This document shows, one piece after another, positions 31,552 through 40,333 of a DNA stretch of 44,152 nt. The stretch is from positions 1 to 44,152 of the forward strand of contig JAKFDK010000067.1 in assembly GCA_036676195.1 (NCBI GenBank), written 5' to 3'. The stretch's first letter is position 1. Each line of letters starts with the position of its first letter. Source of the stretch: JAKFDK01 sp036676195. Its GTDB lineage: Bacteria; Bacillota; Sulfobacillia; Symbiobacteriales; ZC4RG38. A program made the position numbers and the translations under genes. Below the pieces are notes generated by a model, which was given only the letters and a program-made list of their open reading frames with translations, did not search any database and was not told the DNA's origin.

Positions 31552-32166
31552 TCAGGGCCGGGCGACGATCAGCTTGATCAGATCCCCGCGCAGGTTGTCC
31601 ACCCGCTCGATGTGCAGGCCGGCCAGGCGCACGTTTTCCACCGTGCGGCGGTTGATATGGGTGCCAATCAGGGCCACCACCAGCGGATCGACCAGATCCA
31701 TCAGCGGCCCGGCTACCGGGTGGTCCAGGCGCACATGCTCCAGCAGCAGCACCCGCCCCTCGGGGCGGCAGACCCGGCGGGCTTCCTTCAGCCCCTGCAC
31801 CGGGTCGGGCACCGTGCAGAAGACACAGGTGGCCAGCACGCTGTCAAAGCTGGCATCGGGAAAGGCCAGGCGCTGGGCGTCCATCTCCAGCAGGGTCAGG
31901 GGCACCCGGCAGGGCTTGTTCCGGGCGCGGGCCAGCATGCCGGGGCTGAGGTCAACCCCCGTCAGTTCGGTGGTCACCGCCGGGTCATAGGCAGGCAGGT
32001 TGGCCCCGGTGCCCACCCCCAGTTCCAGCACCCGGCCCGTGGCCTGGCCCGTGACCAGTGTGCGCCACGACTCCCGCATCATCCGGTCCATGGCATCAAA
32101 AAAGCGGGCGTTGCGGTTGTACTTGCGCCGTACCGACGCCGTCTGCCGCTCGCTGTCCACCGCCAT
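31552..32166 (-). CDS. SAM-dependent methyltransferase (phospholipid or small-molecule type)
   Basis: 204 residues from ATG with GGAGG upstream. Class I methyltransferase motifs: VLELGVGTGANLPAY (SAM loop), GVDLSPGMLARAR, MDAQRLAFPDASFDSVLATC, and LKEARRVCRPEGRVLLLEHV. Overall it follows the UbiE/phosphatidylethanolamine N-methyltransferase-like group, with a helical C-terminus that could meet membranes. Substrate unknown. A strong terminator separates it from the gene upstream on the same strand. Confidence 0.78.
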   Translation of the reverse strand: MAVDSERQTASVRRKYNRNARFFDAMDRMMRESWRTLVTGQATGRVLELGVGTGANLPAYDPAVTTELTGVDLSPGMLARARNKPCRVPLTLLEMDAQRLAFPDASFDSVLATCVFCTVPDPVQGLKEARRVCRPEGRVLLLEHVRLDHPVAGPLMDLVDPLVVALIGTHINRRTVENVRLAGLHIERVDNLRGDLIKLIVARP

Positions 32167-32181
32167 TCCTCCTTTAACACC

Positions 32182-32223
32182 ACCGGGCCGGGAACAGCCG
32201 CCAGAGGCTGTTCCCGGCCCGGT
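32182..32223 (-). terminator. 18-bp terminator stem
   Basis: Perfect 18-bp stem around a 6-base loop (left arm ACCGGGCCGGGAACAGCC), between the small membrane protein gene and the methyltransferase gene, both on the minus strand. Confidence 0.7.
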
Positions 32224-32242
32224 GACCGGTTCCGCCGGCAGG

Positions 32243-32494
32243 TCAGTGGGCGTGGTCCGCCCCGGCTTCCTGCCGCCTGGCCTGCTCGTACTGGTAATAA
32301 GCCCACCCGGCCGCGCCGCCGCCGCCCGGCAGCAGGGTCAGACACAGCCCGACAACGGGGATATGCAGGTACCAGGGCAAGTCTGCGTGTTCCACAGCCC
32401 AGACCAGCAGCGGCACCACCGCCAGCGCCACCCCGGCGAAGAGCAGCATGAGGGCGTGATAGCGCTGGGCTGGGGTTAGTTCAGGATTGGACAT
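32243..32494 (-). CDS. Small two-helix membrane protein
   Basis: 83 residues from ATG at 32494, ten bases after GGAGGTG. After a polar start (MSNPELTPAQRYHALM) come two membrane helices, LLFAGVALAVVPLLVWAV and HIPVVGLCLTLLPGGGGAAG, then a charged His-rich tail (RRQEAGADHAH). No family recognised. It diverges from the sensor kinase gene. Confidence 0.6.
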   Translation of the reverse strand: MSNPELTPAQRYHALMLLFAGVALAVVPLLVWAVEHADLPWYLHIPVVGLCLTLLPGGGGAAGWAYYQYEQARRQEAGADHAH

Positions 32495-32648
32495 GGTCGG
32501 TCGGCACCTCCGGCGGGTAAGATTCGACAACTGGCAGCACAATCCCTGCGCTGAACGAAGCAAGTCTGCTCCCCTGGTACGCCGAAGGAACTTTCCTCTC
32601 CAGTGCCTAAATAGTTTGTCCATTAACCTCCCCGACGGAGATGACGGC

Positions 32649-34286
32649 ATGCGGCTGGATCCCCTGCAGCGGTTGTCGGTCCGGACCCAGATTGCCCTGC
32701 TGGCCGCCGGGCTGGTCCTACTGTCTGTCTCCGCCGGCACACCGGTACTCTGGGTCAGCGCCACCCGGGCGGTGGAACAGGAACTGGGCCGGCGGGCCCT
32801 GCACGTGGGGCAGACGGTAGCCGCCATGACGCAGGTGCAGGCCAATGTGAGCCAGCCCGGCGGCGAGCAGGTGATCCAGCCCATCGCCGAGCGGCTGCGG
32901 GTGATCAACGATGTGGCCTATGTGGTGGTACTGGACATGGCCCACCGCCGGCTGTCGCACCCGGTGGAATCCCGCATTGGCACCCTGTTCACCGGCGGGG
33001 ATGAAGGCCCGGCCTTCGCCGAACACACTTACGTTTCCAGGGCCAGGGGGATTAACGGCAACAGTGTGCGGGCCTTTGTGCCCATCATGTCCACCGACGG
33101 CACCGAGCAGATCGGAGTGGTCGTGGTGGGGATCATGGCCCCCAGCTTCGCCGCCACGCTGCGGGAAAACCGCCCTGCCCTTCTGGGCACCCTGGCCGCC
33201 GCCACGGTGGTGGGCCTGATCGGGGCGTGGCTGCTGGGCGGGCGGATCCGCCGGCAGTTGCTCGGCCTGGAGCCGCCGGTGATCGCCCGACTGCTGCAGG
33301 AGCGGGCCGCCATCCTCGACGCCGTGGGCGAAGGGCTGGTCGCCATTGACCGGGAGGAACGCATCACAGTGATCAACGACGAGGCCCGGCGCATGCTCGG
33401 TGTCGGCCCCGAAGTGGTGGGACGCTCCATCCGGGAGGTGATCCCCACCACCCGCCTGCCCGGCATTATGCGCAGCGGTGAACCGGAGTACAACCAGGAG
33501 AATATCATCGGCAGCCGCATGATTCTGGCCAACCGAGTGCCTGTGCGCCTGGGCGGTGAAATCGTCGGGGCGGTGAGCACATTCCGGGACCGCACCGAGG
33601 TCAACCGCCTGGCCGAAGAACTGACCGGGGTCACCAAGTTTGTCGATGCCCTGCGCGCCCAGAACCACGAACACCTGAACCGCCTGCACACCATCGCCGG
33701 TCTGGTGCAGTTGGGCAAGTACGATCAGGCGGTGGACTATATCGTGTCCATGGCCGAGCGGCAACAGGACCTGGCCCGCTTTCTGGCCCGGCACTTCTGC
33801 GATCACCGCATTGGCGGCCTGCTGCTGGGGAAGGTCTACCGAGCCAGGGAATTGGGCCTGACCCTGGACATCGACCGGCGCAGTCACCTGGACCGACTGC
33901 CGCCGCGGGTCGACGCCGGGGCGCTGGTGGTCGTCCTGGGCAACCTGCTGGAAAACGCCATGGAAGCGGCCGCCGGCACCGGCCTGCCCCGGCGCCGGGT
34001 GTACTGCCGCCTGCATGATACCGATACCGGACTGTTGCTGGAAATCCGGGATAACGGGCCCGGGATCGCGCCGGAGATCCAGGCAGACATCTGGAACCCC
34101 GGGTTCAGCACCAGGGGCGGCGAACACCGCGGTTTCGGGCTGGCGCTGGTCAGACAGCATGTGCACAGCGCCGGCGGCAACATCGAGCTGGACACCGGTC
34201 CCCGAGGCACCCGGGTCCGGGTGTGGCTGCCCATGGGCCGGGGGCGGCGCAGCCGTACCGCCGCGGCCCGCACCGGAAAGGAGTGA
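32649..34286 (+). CDS. dctS: Sensor histidine kinase, CitA/DcuS/DctS family
   Basis: 545 residues from ATG behind GGAG. Layout: membrane helix 1 (about 14-36), an extracellular PDC/Cache-type domain (about 37-170; VAYVVVLDMAHRRLSHP and VRAFVPIMSTDG are typical of C4-dicarboxylate/citrate sensors), helix 2 (about 178-197), a cytoplasmic PAS domain (about 220-315; DAVGEGLVAID), the SPOB-type dimer helix with phospho-acceptor His340 in RAQNHEHLNRLH, and an ATPase domain with LLENAMEA, DNGPGIAP and GFGLALV. The next gene is its response regulator, then a DctP-type binding protein, as in the Bacillus DctS-DctR-DctB group. The gene symbol is by analogy. Confidence 0.85.
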   Translation: MRLDPLQRLSVRTQIALLAAGLVLLSVSAGTPVLWVSATRAVEQELGRRALHVGQTVAAMTQVQANVSQPGGEQVIQPIAERLRVINDVAYVVVLDMAHRRLSHPVESRIGTLFTGGDEGPAFAEHTYVSRARGINGNSVRAFVPIMSTDGTEQIGVVVVGIMAPSFAATLRENRPALLGTLAAATVVGLIGAWLLGGRIRRQLLGLEPPVIARLLQERAAILDAVGEGLVAIDREERITVINDEARRMLGVGPEVVGRSIREVIPTTRLPGIMRSGEPEYNQENIIGSRMILANRVPVRLGGEIVGAVSTFRDRTEVNRLAEELTGVTKFVDALRAQNHEHLNRLHTIAGLVQLGKYDQAVDYIVSMAERQQDLARFLARHFCDHRIGGLLLGKVYRARELGLTLDIDRRSHLDRLPPRVDAGALVVVLGNLLENAMEAAAGTGLPRRRVYCRLHDTDTGLLLEIRDNGPGIAPEIQADIWNPGFSTRGGEHRGFGLALVRQHVHSAGGNIELDTGPRGTRVRVWLPMGRGRRSRTAAARTGKE

Positions 34287-34291
34287 GGGCA

Positions 34292-34996
34292 TTGTCCTAC
34301 CGCGTCGTCATTATTGAAGACGATCCCATGGTGGTGGAAGTCAACCGCCAGTACGTCGAAGCAGCCGGTCCCTTTCAGGTCGTGGCCACGGCCGCGCGCG
34401 GGCAGGAAGGCATCCGCCGGGTCTGCCGGGAGCGGCCGGACCTGGTGATTCTGGACCATTACCTGCCCGACCTGAACGGCCTGGATGTGCTCCGGGAGAT
34501 CCGCCGCCTGGGCGTAGACACCGATGTCGTCATGGTAACCGCGGCCCAGGACCCGCAGGTGATCCGGGAGGTCCTGCGCTTCGGGGCCATCGACTACGTG
34601 ATCAAACCTTTCAAGGCCGCCCGGCTGGCCGAAGCCCTGGGGGCTTACCGCCGCATGCGGGAAAAGCTGCTTTCCGCCGGCAACCTGAGCCAGGAACAGG
34701 TCGATCGCCTGACCCGGGGGCCGGCCCCCGCCCCACCGCCCGGTCCGCCGCCCGGTCCGGCGGCAGGTGGTGCCGCCCTGCCCAAGGGACTGACGGACTG
34801 GACCCTGCGCCAGGTGCTGCTCTACCTGATCAACCAGGCCCGCCCCTCCTCCGCCGCTGAGGTAGGCACCGGGGTGGGCCTGGCCCGGGTCACCGCCCGG
34901 CGCTATCTGGACTGGCTCGTGCAGCAGGGCCGCGCCCAGGTGCACGTGACTTACGGCAGCATCGGCCGGCCGGTCTACCGTTATTCGGTGCGCTGA
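34292..34996 (+). CDS. dctR: Response regulator, CitB/DctR family
   Basis: 234 residues from TTG at 34292, eight bases after GGAAAGGAG; a GTG at 34283 overlapping the kinase stop is the alternative. The receiver domain has the acidic pair IIEDDP, phospho-acceptor Asp55 in LVILDHYLPD, Thr in MVTAAQ and Lys in YVIKPF. A proline-rich linker (APAPPPGPPPGP) leads to a C-terminal winged helix (SAAEVGTGVGLARVTARRYL) of the CitT/DcuR type. It should activate transport genes for organic acids. The 98-base AT-rich gap before the next gene is a likely binding region. Confidence 0.87.
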   Translation: MSYRVVIIEDDPMVVEVNRQYVEAAGPFQVVATAARGQEGIRRVCRERPDLVILDHYLPDLNGLDVLREIRRLGVDTDVVMVTAAQDPQVIREVLRFGAIDYVIKPFKAARLAEALGAYRRMREKLLSAGNLSQEQVDRLTRGPAPAPPPGPPPGPAAGGAALPKGLTDWTLRQVLLYLINQARPSSAAEVGTGVGLARVTARRYLDWLVQQGRAQVHVTYGSIGRPVYRYSVR

Positions 34997-35094
34997 CTTT
35001 TGGTCGCGCAATAAGAACAAAAACATCTAAATGGCCTAATGATTTCGTTTTCACTAGCCATACTGCTACACTGCAAAAGAGGAGGCCGGCCGGC

Positions 35095-36219
35095 ATGTCA
35101 GCCCAGACCCGACTCGCCCCCTCAGTGCTTCCCGGTTCGGACCGGTGGCCGGGCACAGCCCGACGGCGTGGCTTGTTGATCCTCGGGGTAGCCGCCTGCC
35201 TGGTTGCCCTGGCCACCGGTTGCACCCCCCGCGCCACGGATGCCGAGCAGTACACCAGCAAGGAGCGGATTGTCATCCGCTTCTCGCACGTGGTGGCGGA
35301 AAACACACCCAAGGGCCTGGCAGCCCGCCGGTTTGCCGCCCTGGCGCGGGAGAAGACCCAGGGCCGGGTGGAGGTGCAGGTCTTTCCCAACGGCCAGTTA
35401 CTGGGCGACGGCAACGAGGAAATCAACGGACTGATCGCCGGGCGGGTGCAGATGATAGCCCCCAGCACCGCCAAACTGGCCGAAATGTTTCCGGCCTTTC
35501 AGGTTTTTGACCTGCCCTATGCCTTCCCGGATCAGGCCGCCGTGGTGGCTGCCATGGAGGGCGATGCGGGCCGCCGCCTGTTCGGGCAGCTCCGGCACCA
35601 GGGAATGGCCGGGCTGGCCATGTGGGACAACGGATGGAAGCAAATGACCTCCTCCCGGCGTCCGCTGCGGGAACCGGCCGATTTTCGGGACCAGCGCTTC
35701 CGGGTGCAGCCGGGCCGCCTGCTGGAGGAACAGTTCCGTCTGCTCGGGGCCACTGCCACCGTCATCCCTTTTGACCAGACCTTCCGTGCCCTGCAGACCG
35801 GCCAGGTGGACGGCCAGGAAAACACCTTTTCCAACATCTACTCCAAGAAGTTTCACGAGGTGCAGAACTACCTGACCGTCTCCAACCACGGCTACCTGGG
35901 TTATGTGGTGATCGCCAACGCCGCCTTCTGGGACGGCCTGCCGGCGGACACACGGGCGGCCCTGACCGAAGCGCTGGCCGAAACCACCCGCTGGGTGCGG
36001 GACAATGCCGCCCGGCTGAACGCGGAGGATCTGGAACGGATCCGTACATCCGGCCGGGTCGAGGTCCACGTGCTGTCACCGGCGGAACGCCAGGCCTGGA
36101 TGGCTGCCCTCTCCCCTGTGTACGACCTGTTTCGCGGTGTGATCGGTCCGGAACTGGTTGATCAGGTAAAACCCGTGTCTGCGCGCCGGAGCGCGGCGCC
36201 GTTGTCTCCCTTCCGCTAA
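35095..36219 (+). CDS. dctB: TRAP-type (DctP family) solute-binding lipoprotein
   Basis: 374 residues from ATG behind GAGGAGG. A basic 26-residue lead and hydrophobic segment (LLILGVAACLVALATGC, Cys43) make a lipoprotein signal. The mature part is a DctP-family binding protein: IVIRFSHVVAENTPKGLAA, VQVFPNGQLLGDGNEEI, RFRVQPGRLLEEQ with the Arg that grips the carboxylate, and GQVDGQENTFSNI. No TRAP permease (DctQ, DctM) is adjacent. In Bacillus an analogous protein, DctB, is needed for sensing by DctS rather than for TRAP transport, so a co-sensor role is likely. Gene symbol by analogy only. Confidence 0.82.
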   Translation: MSAQTRLAPSVLPGSDRWPGTARRRGLLILGVAACLVALATGCTPRATDAEQYTSKERIVIRFSHVVAENTPKGLAARRFAALAREKTQGRVEVQVFPNGQLLGDGNEEINGLIAGRVQMIAPSTAKLAEMFPAFQVFDLPYAFPDQAAVVAAMEGDAGRRLFGQLRHQGMAGLAMWDNGWKQMTSSRRPLREPADFRDQRFRVQPGRLLEEQFRLLGATATVIPFDQTFRALQTGQVDGQENTFSNIYSKKFHEVQNYLTVSNHGYLGYVVIANAAFWDGLPADTRAALTEALAETTRWVRDNAARLNAEDLERIRTSGRVEVHVLSPAERQAWMAALSPVYDLFRGVIGPELVDQVKPVSARRSAAPLSPFR

Positions 36220-36220
36220 G

Positions 36221-36244
36221 CACCCCCGGCCACACGGCCGGGTG
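36221..36244 (+). terminator. Hairpin after the DctP-type gene
   Basis: GC-rich stem CACCC..GGCC / GGCCGGGTG around ACAC, starting directly after the stop codon. Confidence 0.5.
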
Positions 36245-36348
36245 CCGCAGGCCGGGAGCAGGCCCGGCGCGGCCCCCGGCTTGTTTCACGCGGGCATTTA
36301 CCCGACATATCTGCCCATGAATCCCCGGAAAGGAAAGGAGCCATCGAG

Positions 36349-37623
36349 ATGCGAAAAGCAGTCGCTTTGACCCTGTCCCTGGCCATGCTGGTGGGGCTGA
36401 CCGCCTGTGGCAGCAAGCCCGCTGACACCAAATCGGGCGATACCCAACCGGCTGCCAGCAAGCCGGCCGCCGCCGGCGCCCCGGCCCAGAGCCCCTTCCC
36501 GCCCGAGATTGAGGTCGGTGTCATCACCTCCCGCACCGGCGGCGAGGCCAAGTTTGGCGAGGCCCAGTTGCGTGGCTATGAAATCGCCCTGGAGGAAATC
36601 AACAAGGCTGGCGGCATCCTGGGCAGCAAGCTCAAGCTGGTGATCGAAGACGACGCCTCCAAGCCGGAAAACGCCATCACGGCGGTGGAAAAGCTGGCCA
36701 CCCAGTTGAAGCTGCCCATCATCCTGGGTGCCTACAGTTCCGCCGCCACCCTGCCTGCCGCCCAAACCGCCACCAAGTATCAGGTACCCTTTGTGGTCCC
36801 GACAGCGGCAGCGGACAACATTACCCAGTTCGGTTCCAAATATGTCTTCCGGATCAACTCGCCCTCGTCCCAGTACGCCAGCACGGCGATCAACTTCCTG
36901 AAAGAGGCCGTCAAGCCCCAGACCATTGCCATCGTTTATGAAAACACCAACTTCGGTACCTCTACCGCCAACCCGACGAAGAAGTTTGCCGAAGAGGCCG
37001 GGATGAAGGTCGTAGCCTTTGAAAGCTACGCCAAGGGGGCCCCTGACTTCAAGCCCATGCTGGCCAAGATCAAGCAAGCCAACCCGGACGTGATCTTCTT
37101 TGTCTCCTATCTGTTGGACGCCACCCTGCTCATGCGCCAGGTACGCGAACTGGACATTAACCCCAGAGTCTACATCGGAGCCGGGGCCGGCTTCAGTGCC
37201 TCGGAGTTTACCCGGGAACAGGGTGCCGGCAAGAATGCGGAGTACACCTTCAGCGCCACCCTCTGGACCCCGGACGTGACCTGGAAGGGCGCCAAAGAGT
37301 TTGCCGCCGAGTTCCAGAAGCGGCACAACGTCATGCCGGAATACCATGCCGCCGAAACCCATGCCACCCTCTACCTGCTCAAGAATGTGCTGGAGCGGAC
37401 CAAGTCCCTGGACCGGGAGAAGATCCGGGCCGCCCTGGCCGAAACCAACCTGGGCGACAACGACACCATCTTCGGGCCGGTCAAGTTCGACGACAAGGGG
37501 CAGAACGCGCACCCGATGGTCGTCACCCAGGTGCAAAACGGTCAGTATGTCACCGTGTGGCCGGCCGCCGCCGCCAGCAGCAAGCCCGCAATCCCCGCCC
37601 CGGCCTGGAAAGACCGCAAATAG
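36349..37623 (+). CDS. livK: Branched-chain amino acid-type ABC transporter binding lipoprotein
   Basis: 424 residues from ATG behind AGGAAAGGAG. Lipoprotein signal MRKAVALTLSLAMLVGLTAC (Cys20), then a low-complexity Ala/Pro/Lys linker of about 30 residues. The periplasmic-binding-protein type 1 fold follows: EVGVITSRTGGEAKFGEAQL, GYEIALEEINKAGGILG, IILGAYSSAATLPAA (ligand loop) and VPFVVPTAAADNIT. It feeds the LivHMGF transporter encoded downstream. Ligand could be leucine-type amino acids, but this family also takes amides, urea and aromatic acids. Confidence 0.88.
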   Translation: MRKAVALTLSLAMLVGLTACGSKPADTKSGDTQPAASKPAAAGAPAQSPFPPEIEVGVITSRTGGEAKFGEAQLRGYEIALEEINKAGGILGSKLKLVIEDDASKPENAITAVEKLATQLKLPIILGAYSSAATLPAAQTATKYQVPFVVPTAAADNITQFGSKYVFRINSPSSQYASTAINFLKEAVKPQTIAIVYENTNFGTSTANPTKKFAEEAGMKVVAFESYAKGAPDFKPMLAKIKQANPDVIFFVSYLLDATLLMRQVRELDINPRVYIGAGAGFSASEFTREQGAGKNAEYTFSATLWTPDVTWKGAKEFAAEFQKRHNVMPEYHAAETHATLYLLKNVLERTKSLDREKIRAALAETNLGDNDTIFGPVKFDDKGQNAHPMVVTQVQNGQYVTVWPAAAASSKPAIPAPAWKDRK

Positions 37624-37637
37624 CCACCGCCGTAGCC

Positions 37638-37671
37638 AAAGGGGGGTCCGCACAGTCCGGACCCCTCCTTT
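37638..37671 (+). terminator. Attenuating hairpin between livK and livH
   Basis: Stem AAAGGGGGGTCCG / CGGACCCCTCCTTT with one bulged base and a 7-base loop, 15 bases after livK. It probably raises livK product over the membrane components. Confidence 0.6.
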
Positions 37672-37702
37672 GACTGACAACAGAACAGGGAGGGCGCTGC
37701 CT

Positions 37703-38578
37703 GTGGACCTGCTCGCCCAGATTCCGCAAAACCTGGTCAGCGGCCTGCTGCTGGGCGGCATGTACGCCCTGATCGGGGTTGGGCTCGCCATTGTCTTTGG
37801 CGTGATGGATATTGTGAACATGGCCCATGGCGCCTTCATGATGGTGGGCATGTATACCACCTTTGTCCTCACCACCTACCTGCACCTGGACCCCTACCTG
37901 GGGCTGGTCATCAGCGCACCGCTGGTTTTCCTGCTCGGCATGGGCATTCACCGGCTGCTGATCGAACGGGTCGTCACGGCCTCGCACATGAATCAGATCC
38001 TCCTCACCCTCGGCCTGAGCCTGGTCCTGGTCAACACCGCCCAGCTCGTGTTTTCCGCCGACTATCACCAGATCCGCACTACATACACCGAGAGCGTCGT
38101 GCGGCTGGGCAGCATCACCATCAACGTGCCCTACCTGATTTCCTTCGCTCTGGCGGTGGCCATCACCGTGGTGCTGTACTACTGGCTGATTTACTCCGAG
38201 TTCGGCCGGGCCCTGCGCGCCACCGCCCAGGACATGGAGGCCGCCCGGCTGATGGGCATTCACGTCCGCCGGGTACAAATGGTTTCCTTCGGGCTGGGCA
38301 TTGCCCTGGCCGGGGCGGCCGGTACCCTGCTCACCCCGGTTTACTACCTGTACCCCACCGTGGGGGAAAACTTCGGCCTCAAGGCTTTCATTATGGTGGT
38401 GTTGGGCGGAATGGGCAGCACCGTGGGCGCCGCCCTCGGCGGGCTGACCCTGGGGCTGGCGGAATCCCTGGGCCAGGTCGTGGTCGGCCATGAGCTGAAA
38501 GACGCCATCGGCTTTATCGTCTTTATCCTGGTGCTGGTCCTGAAACCGGCCGGTCTGTTCGGGGGTGGGCGGGCGTGA
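37703..38578 (+). CDS. livH: Branched-chain amino acid-type ABC permease LivH
   Basis: 291 residues from GTG at 37703 with AGGGAGGG upstream. About eight membrane helices; family signatures are LLLGGMYALIGVGLAIVFGV, DIVNMAHGAFMMVG and VLGGMGSTVGAALGGLTLGL. The coupling loop is RATAQDMEAARLMGIHVRR. It pairs with LivM to form the channel. Its stop overlaps the livM start (GTGA). Confidence 0.9.
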   Translation: MDLLAQIPQNLVSGLLLGGMYALIGVGLAIVFGVMDIVNMAHGAFMMVGMYTTFVLTTYLHLDPYLGLVISAPLVFLLGMGIHRLLIERVVTASHMNQILLTLGLSLVLVNTAQLVFSADYHQIRTTYTESVVRLGSITINVPYLISFALAVAITVVLYYWLIYSEFGRALRATAQDMEAARLMGIHVRRVQMVSFGLGIALAGAAGTLLTPVYYLYPTVGENFGLKAFIMVVLGGMGSTVGAALGGLTLGLAESLGQVVVGHELKDAIGFIVFILVLVLKPAGLFGGGRA

Positions 38579-39594
38579 ACCTCCGGTGGATCTCGCCGTT
38601 GCGCTCGCCGTTGCGCTCGCCCTTGCGCTCCCGGGGTCCGCTGCTGGCCGCCCTGCTGGTTCTGGCCGTGCCCCTGTTCCTGGACAACCCGTATTATCTG
38701 AATCTGCTCATTCTGGTACTGACCTACACCGCCCTCGGCACAGCCTGGAACATCCTGGGCGGGTACACCGGCCAGCTCAGCCTCGGCCATGCGGCCTTCT
38801 TCGGCATGGGCGCCTATGGGCTGGCCATCAGCACCAGCCACTGGCAGTGGTCACCCTGGCTGGGGGTCGCCTTCGGGGTGGCCCTGAGCATCCCCCTGGC
38901 CCTGGGCATCGGCATGATCACCTTCCGGCTGCGCGGCCCCTATTTTGTACTGGCCACCCTGGCCCTGGCCGAAGTGCTGCGGCTGGTGGCCCTCGCCTGG
39001 CGGTCGGTCACCAACGGTGCGGTGGGTATGACGGTGCCCTTCCTGTTCCAGGGCATCTCCCGGGCGCCGTATTACTGGTTTGTCGCCGGCATCGCCATCG
39101 TGGCGGTGGGGGTGACCCGTTGGCTCGCTCACAACAAGCTGGGCTACTACCTGACCGCCATCCGCGAAGACCAGGACACGGCGGAATCCATCGGCATCAA
39201 CACCACTGGCTGCAAAACGGTGGCTCTGCTGATCAGCGCCGCCCTGTCCGCCCTGACCGGGGCCTTCTACGCCAGTCACCTTTCCTACATTGAGCCTGAC
39301 ATCGTGCTGGGCGAGCCGCTTTCGATTCAGGTGGCGGTGGTGGCCATTATTGGCGGGCGGGGCACCGTGTTCGGCCCGGCGGTGGGTGCCACCCTGCTGA
39401 TCCTGGCCTCGGAAGTGTTCCGGGCCGGGTTCAGGCAGGCGCACCTGCTGATTTATGGTCTCCTGCTCATGCTGGCCATCCTGTTCATGCCCGCCGGCAT
39501 CCTGGGCCAGATCCAGCAGCGGCTGAAGGCCCGGGCGACGGTCCGCTCCCCGCAGGGCGCCGCCACCTTCGGCGCCCGCAAGGAGGTCGGTTAG
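38575..39594 (+). CDS. livM: Branched-chain amino acid-type ABC permease LivM
   Basis: 339 residues from GTG overlapping livH by four bases. Signatures: GTAWNILGGYTGQLSLGHAA, FFGMGAYGLAI, RLRGPYFVLATLALAEVLRL, and ISAALSALTGAFYASHLSYI; coupling loop TAIREDQDTAESIGIN. The N-terminus holds an unusual threefold SPLR repeat, encoded by three near-identical 12-base units (about 38590-38629), before the first membrane helix. The cytoplasmic C-terminal tail is basic. Confidence 0.9.
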   Translation: MNLRWISPLRSPLRSPLRSRGPLLAALLVLAVPLFLDNPYYLNLLILVLTYTALGTAWNILGGYTGQLSLGHAAFFGMGAYGLAISTSHWQWSPWLGVAFGVALSIPLALGIGMITFRLRGPYFVLATLALAEVLRLVALAWRSVTNGAVGMTVPFLFQGISRAPYYWFVAGIAIVAVGVTRWLAHNKLGYYLTAIREDQDTAESIGINTTGCKTVALLISAALSALTGAFYASHLSYIEPDIVLGEPLSIQVAVVAIIGGRGTVFGPAVGATLLILASEVFRAGFRQAHLLIYGLLLMLAILFMPAGILGQIQQRLKARATVRSPQGAATFGARKEVG

Positions 39595-39595
39595 C

Positions 39596-40333
39596 ATGGC
39601 ACCCCTGCTGGAAGTGCGCGGCCTGACCAAAATCTTCGGCGGGCTGGCAGCGGTGAAAAACGTGGACTTCGCCGTACAGCCGGGCGAGGTCGTGTCTGTA
39701 ATCGGCCCGAACGGGGCCGGGAAGACCACCGTCTTCAACCTGATTTCCGGCTTTCATGCCCCCACCCGCGGCGAGGTCCGCTTTGGCGGCGCCGGCATCA
39801 ACCGGCTCAAGCCCCATCAGCGGGCGCTGCTGGGCATCGGGCGTACCTTTCAGATCGTCAAACCCTTTCCGGGCCTGAGTGTGCTGGAAAACGTCATGGT
39901 TGGCGCCTTTGCCCATACGTCCAATGTGGCCCGGGCCCGGGGCGAGGCCATGGAGATTCTGGACTTCGCCGGCCTGGCCGGCCGGGCGGAAGTACCGGCC
40001 GGCAGCCTCACCCTGGCCGGGCGCAAGCGGCTGGAGCTGGCCCGCTCCCTGGCGACCCGGCCACAGATCATCCTGCTGGACGAGGTCTCGGCCGGCCTCA
40101 ACCCCACCGAGATTGAGGAGATGATCGGGCTGCTGCGGCGCCTGGCGGAGCGGGGCATCAGCGCCGTGACCGGCGTGGAACACGTGATGCGGGTGGTGAT
40201 GACCCTTAGCGACCGTATTGTGGTGCTGAACCACGGTGAAAAGATCGCCGAAGGGACACCCGCCGAGGTGGCGGCCAACCCGCAGGTCGTTGCCGCCTAC
40301 CTGGGGTCGGAGGTGACGCCGGATGCTTCTTGA
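39596..40333 (+). CDS. livG: Branched-chain amino acid-type ABC ATPase LivG
   Basis: 245 residues from ATG behind AAGGAGG. Walker A GPNGAGKTT, LivG-type RTFQIVKPFPGLSVLENVMV, and Walker B IILLDEVSAGLNP are clear. The ABC signature region reads LTLAGRKRLELARSLA, more diverged than the common LSYGQQR form, and the usual IEHDM is VEHVM. These changes still leave key charged residues, so activity is expected. The stop lies inside the livF gene (11-base overlap). Confidence 0.9.
   Translation: MAPLLEVRGLTKIFGGLAAVKNVDFAVQPGEVVSVIGPNGAGKTTVFNLISGFHAPTRGEVRFGGAGINRLKPHQRALLGIGRTFQIVKPFPGLSVLENVMVGAFAHTSNVARARGEAMEILDFAGLAGRAEVPAGSLTLAGRKRLELARSLATRPQIILLDEVSAGLNPTEIEEMIGLLRRLAERGISAVTGVEHVMRVVMTLSDRIVVLNHGEKIAEGTPAEVAANPQVVAAYLGSEVTPDAS

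Noticed and set aside
35095..36219. Complete TRAP transporter
   Set aside because: Only the DctP-type binding protein is present; no small or large permease gene lies on either side.
36298..37875. 525-codon glycine-rich open frame on the minus strand
   Set aside because: Antisense shadow of livK and livH.
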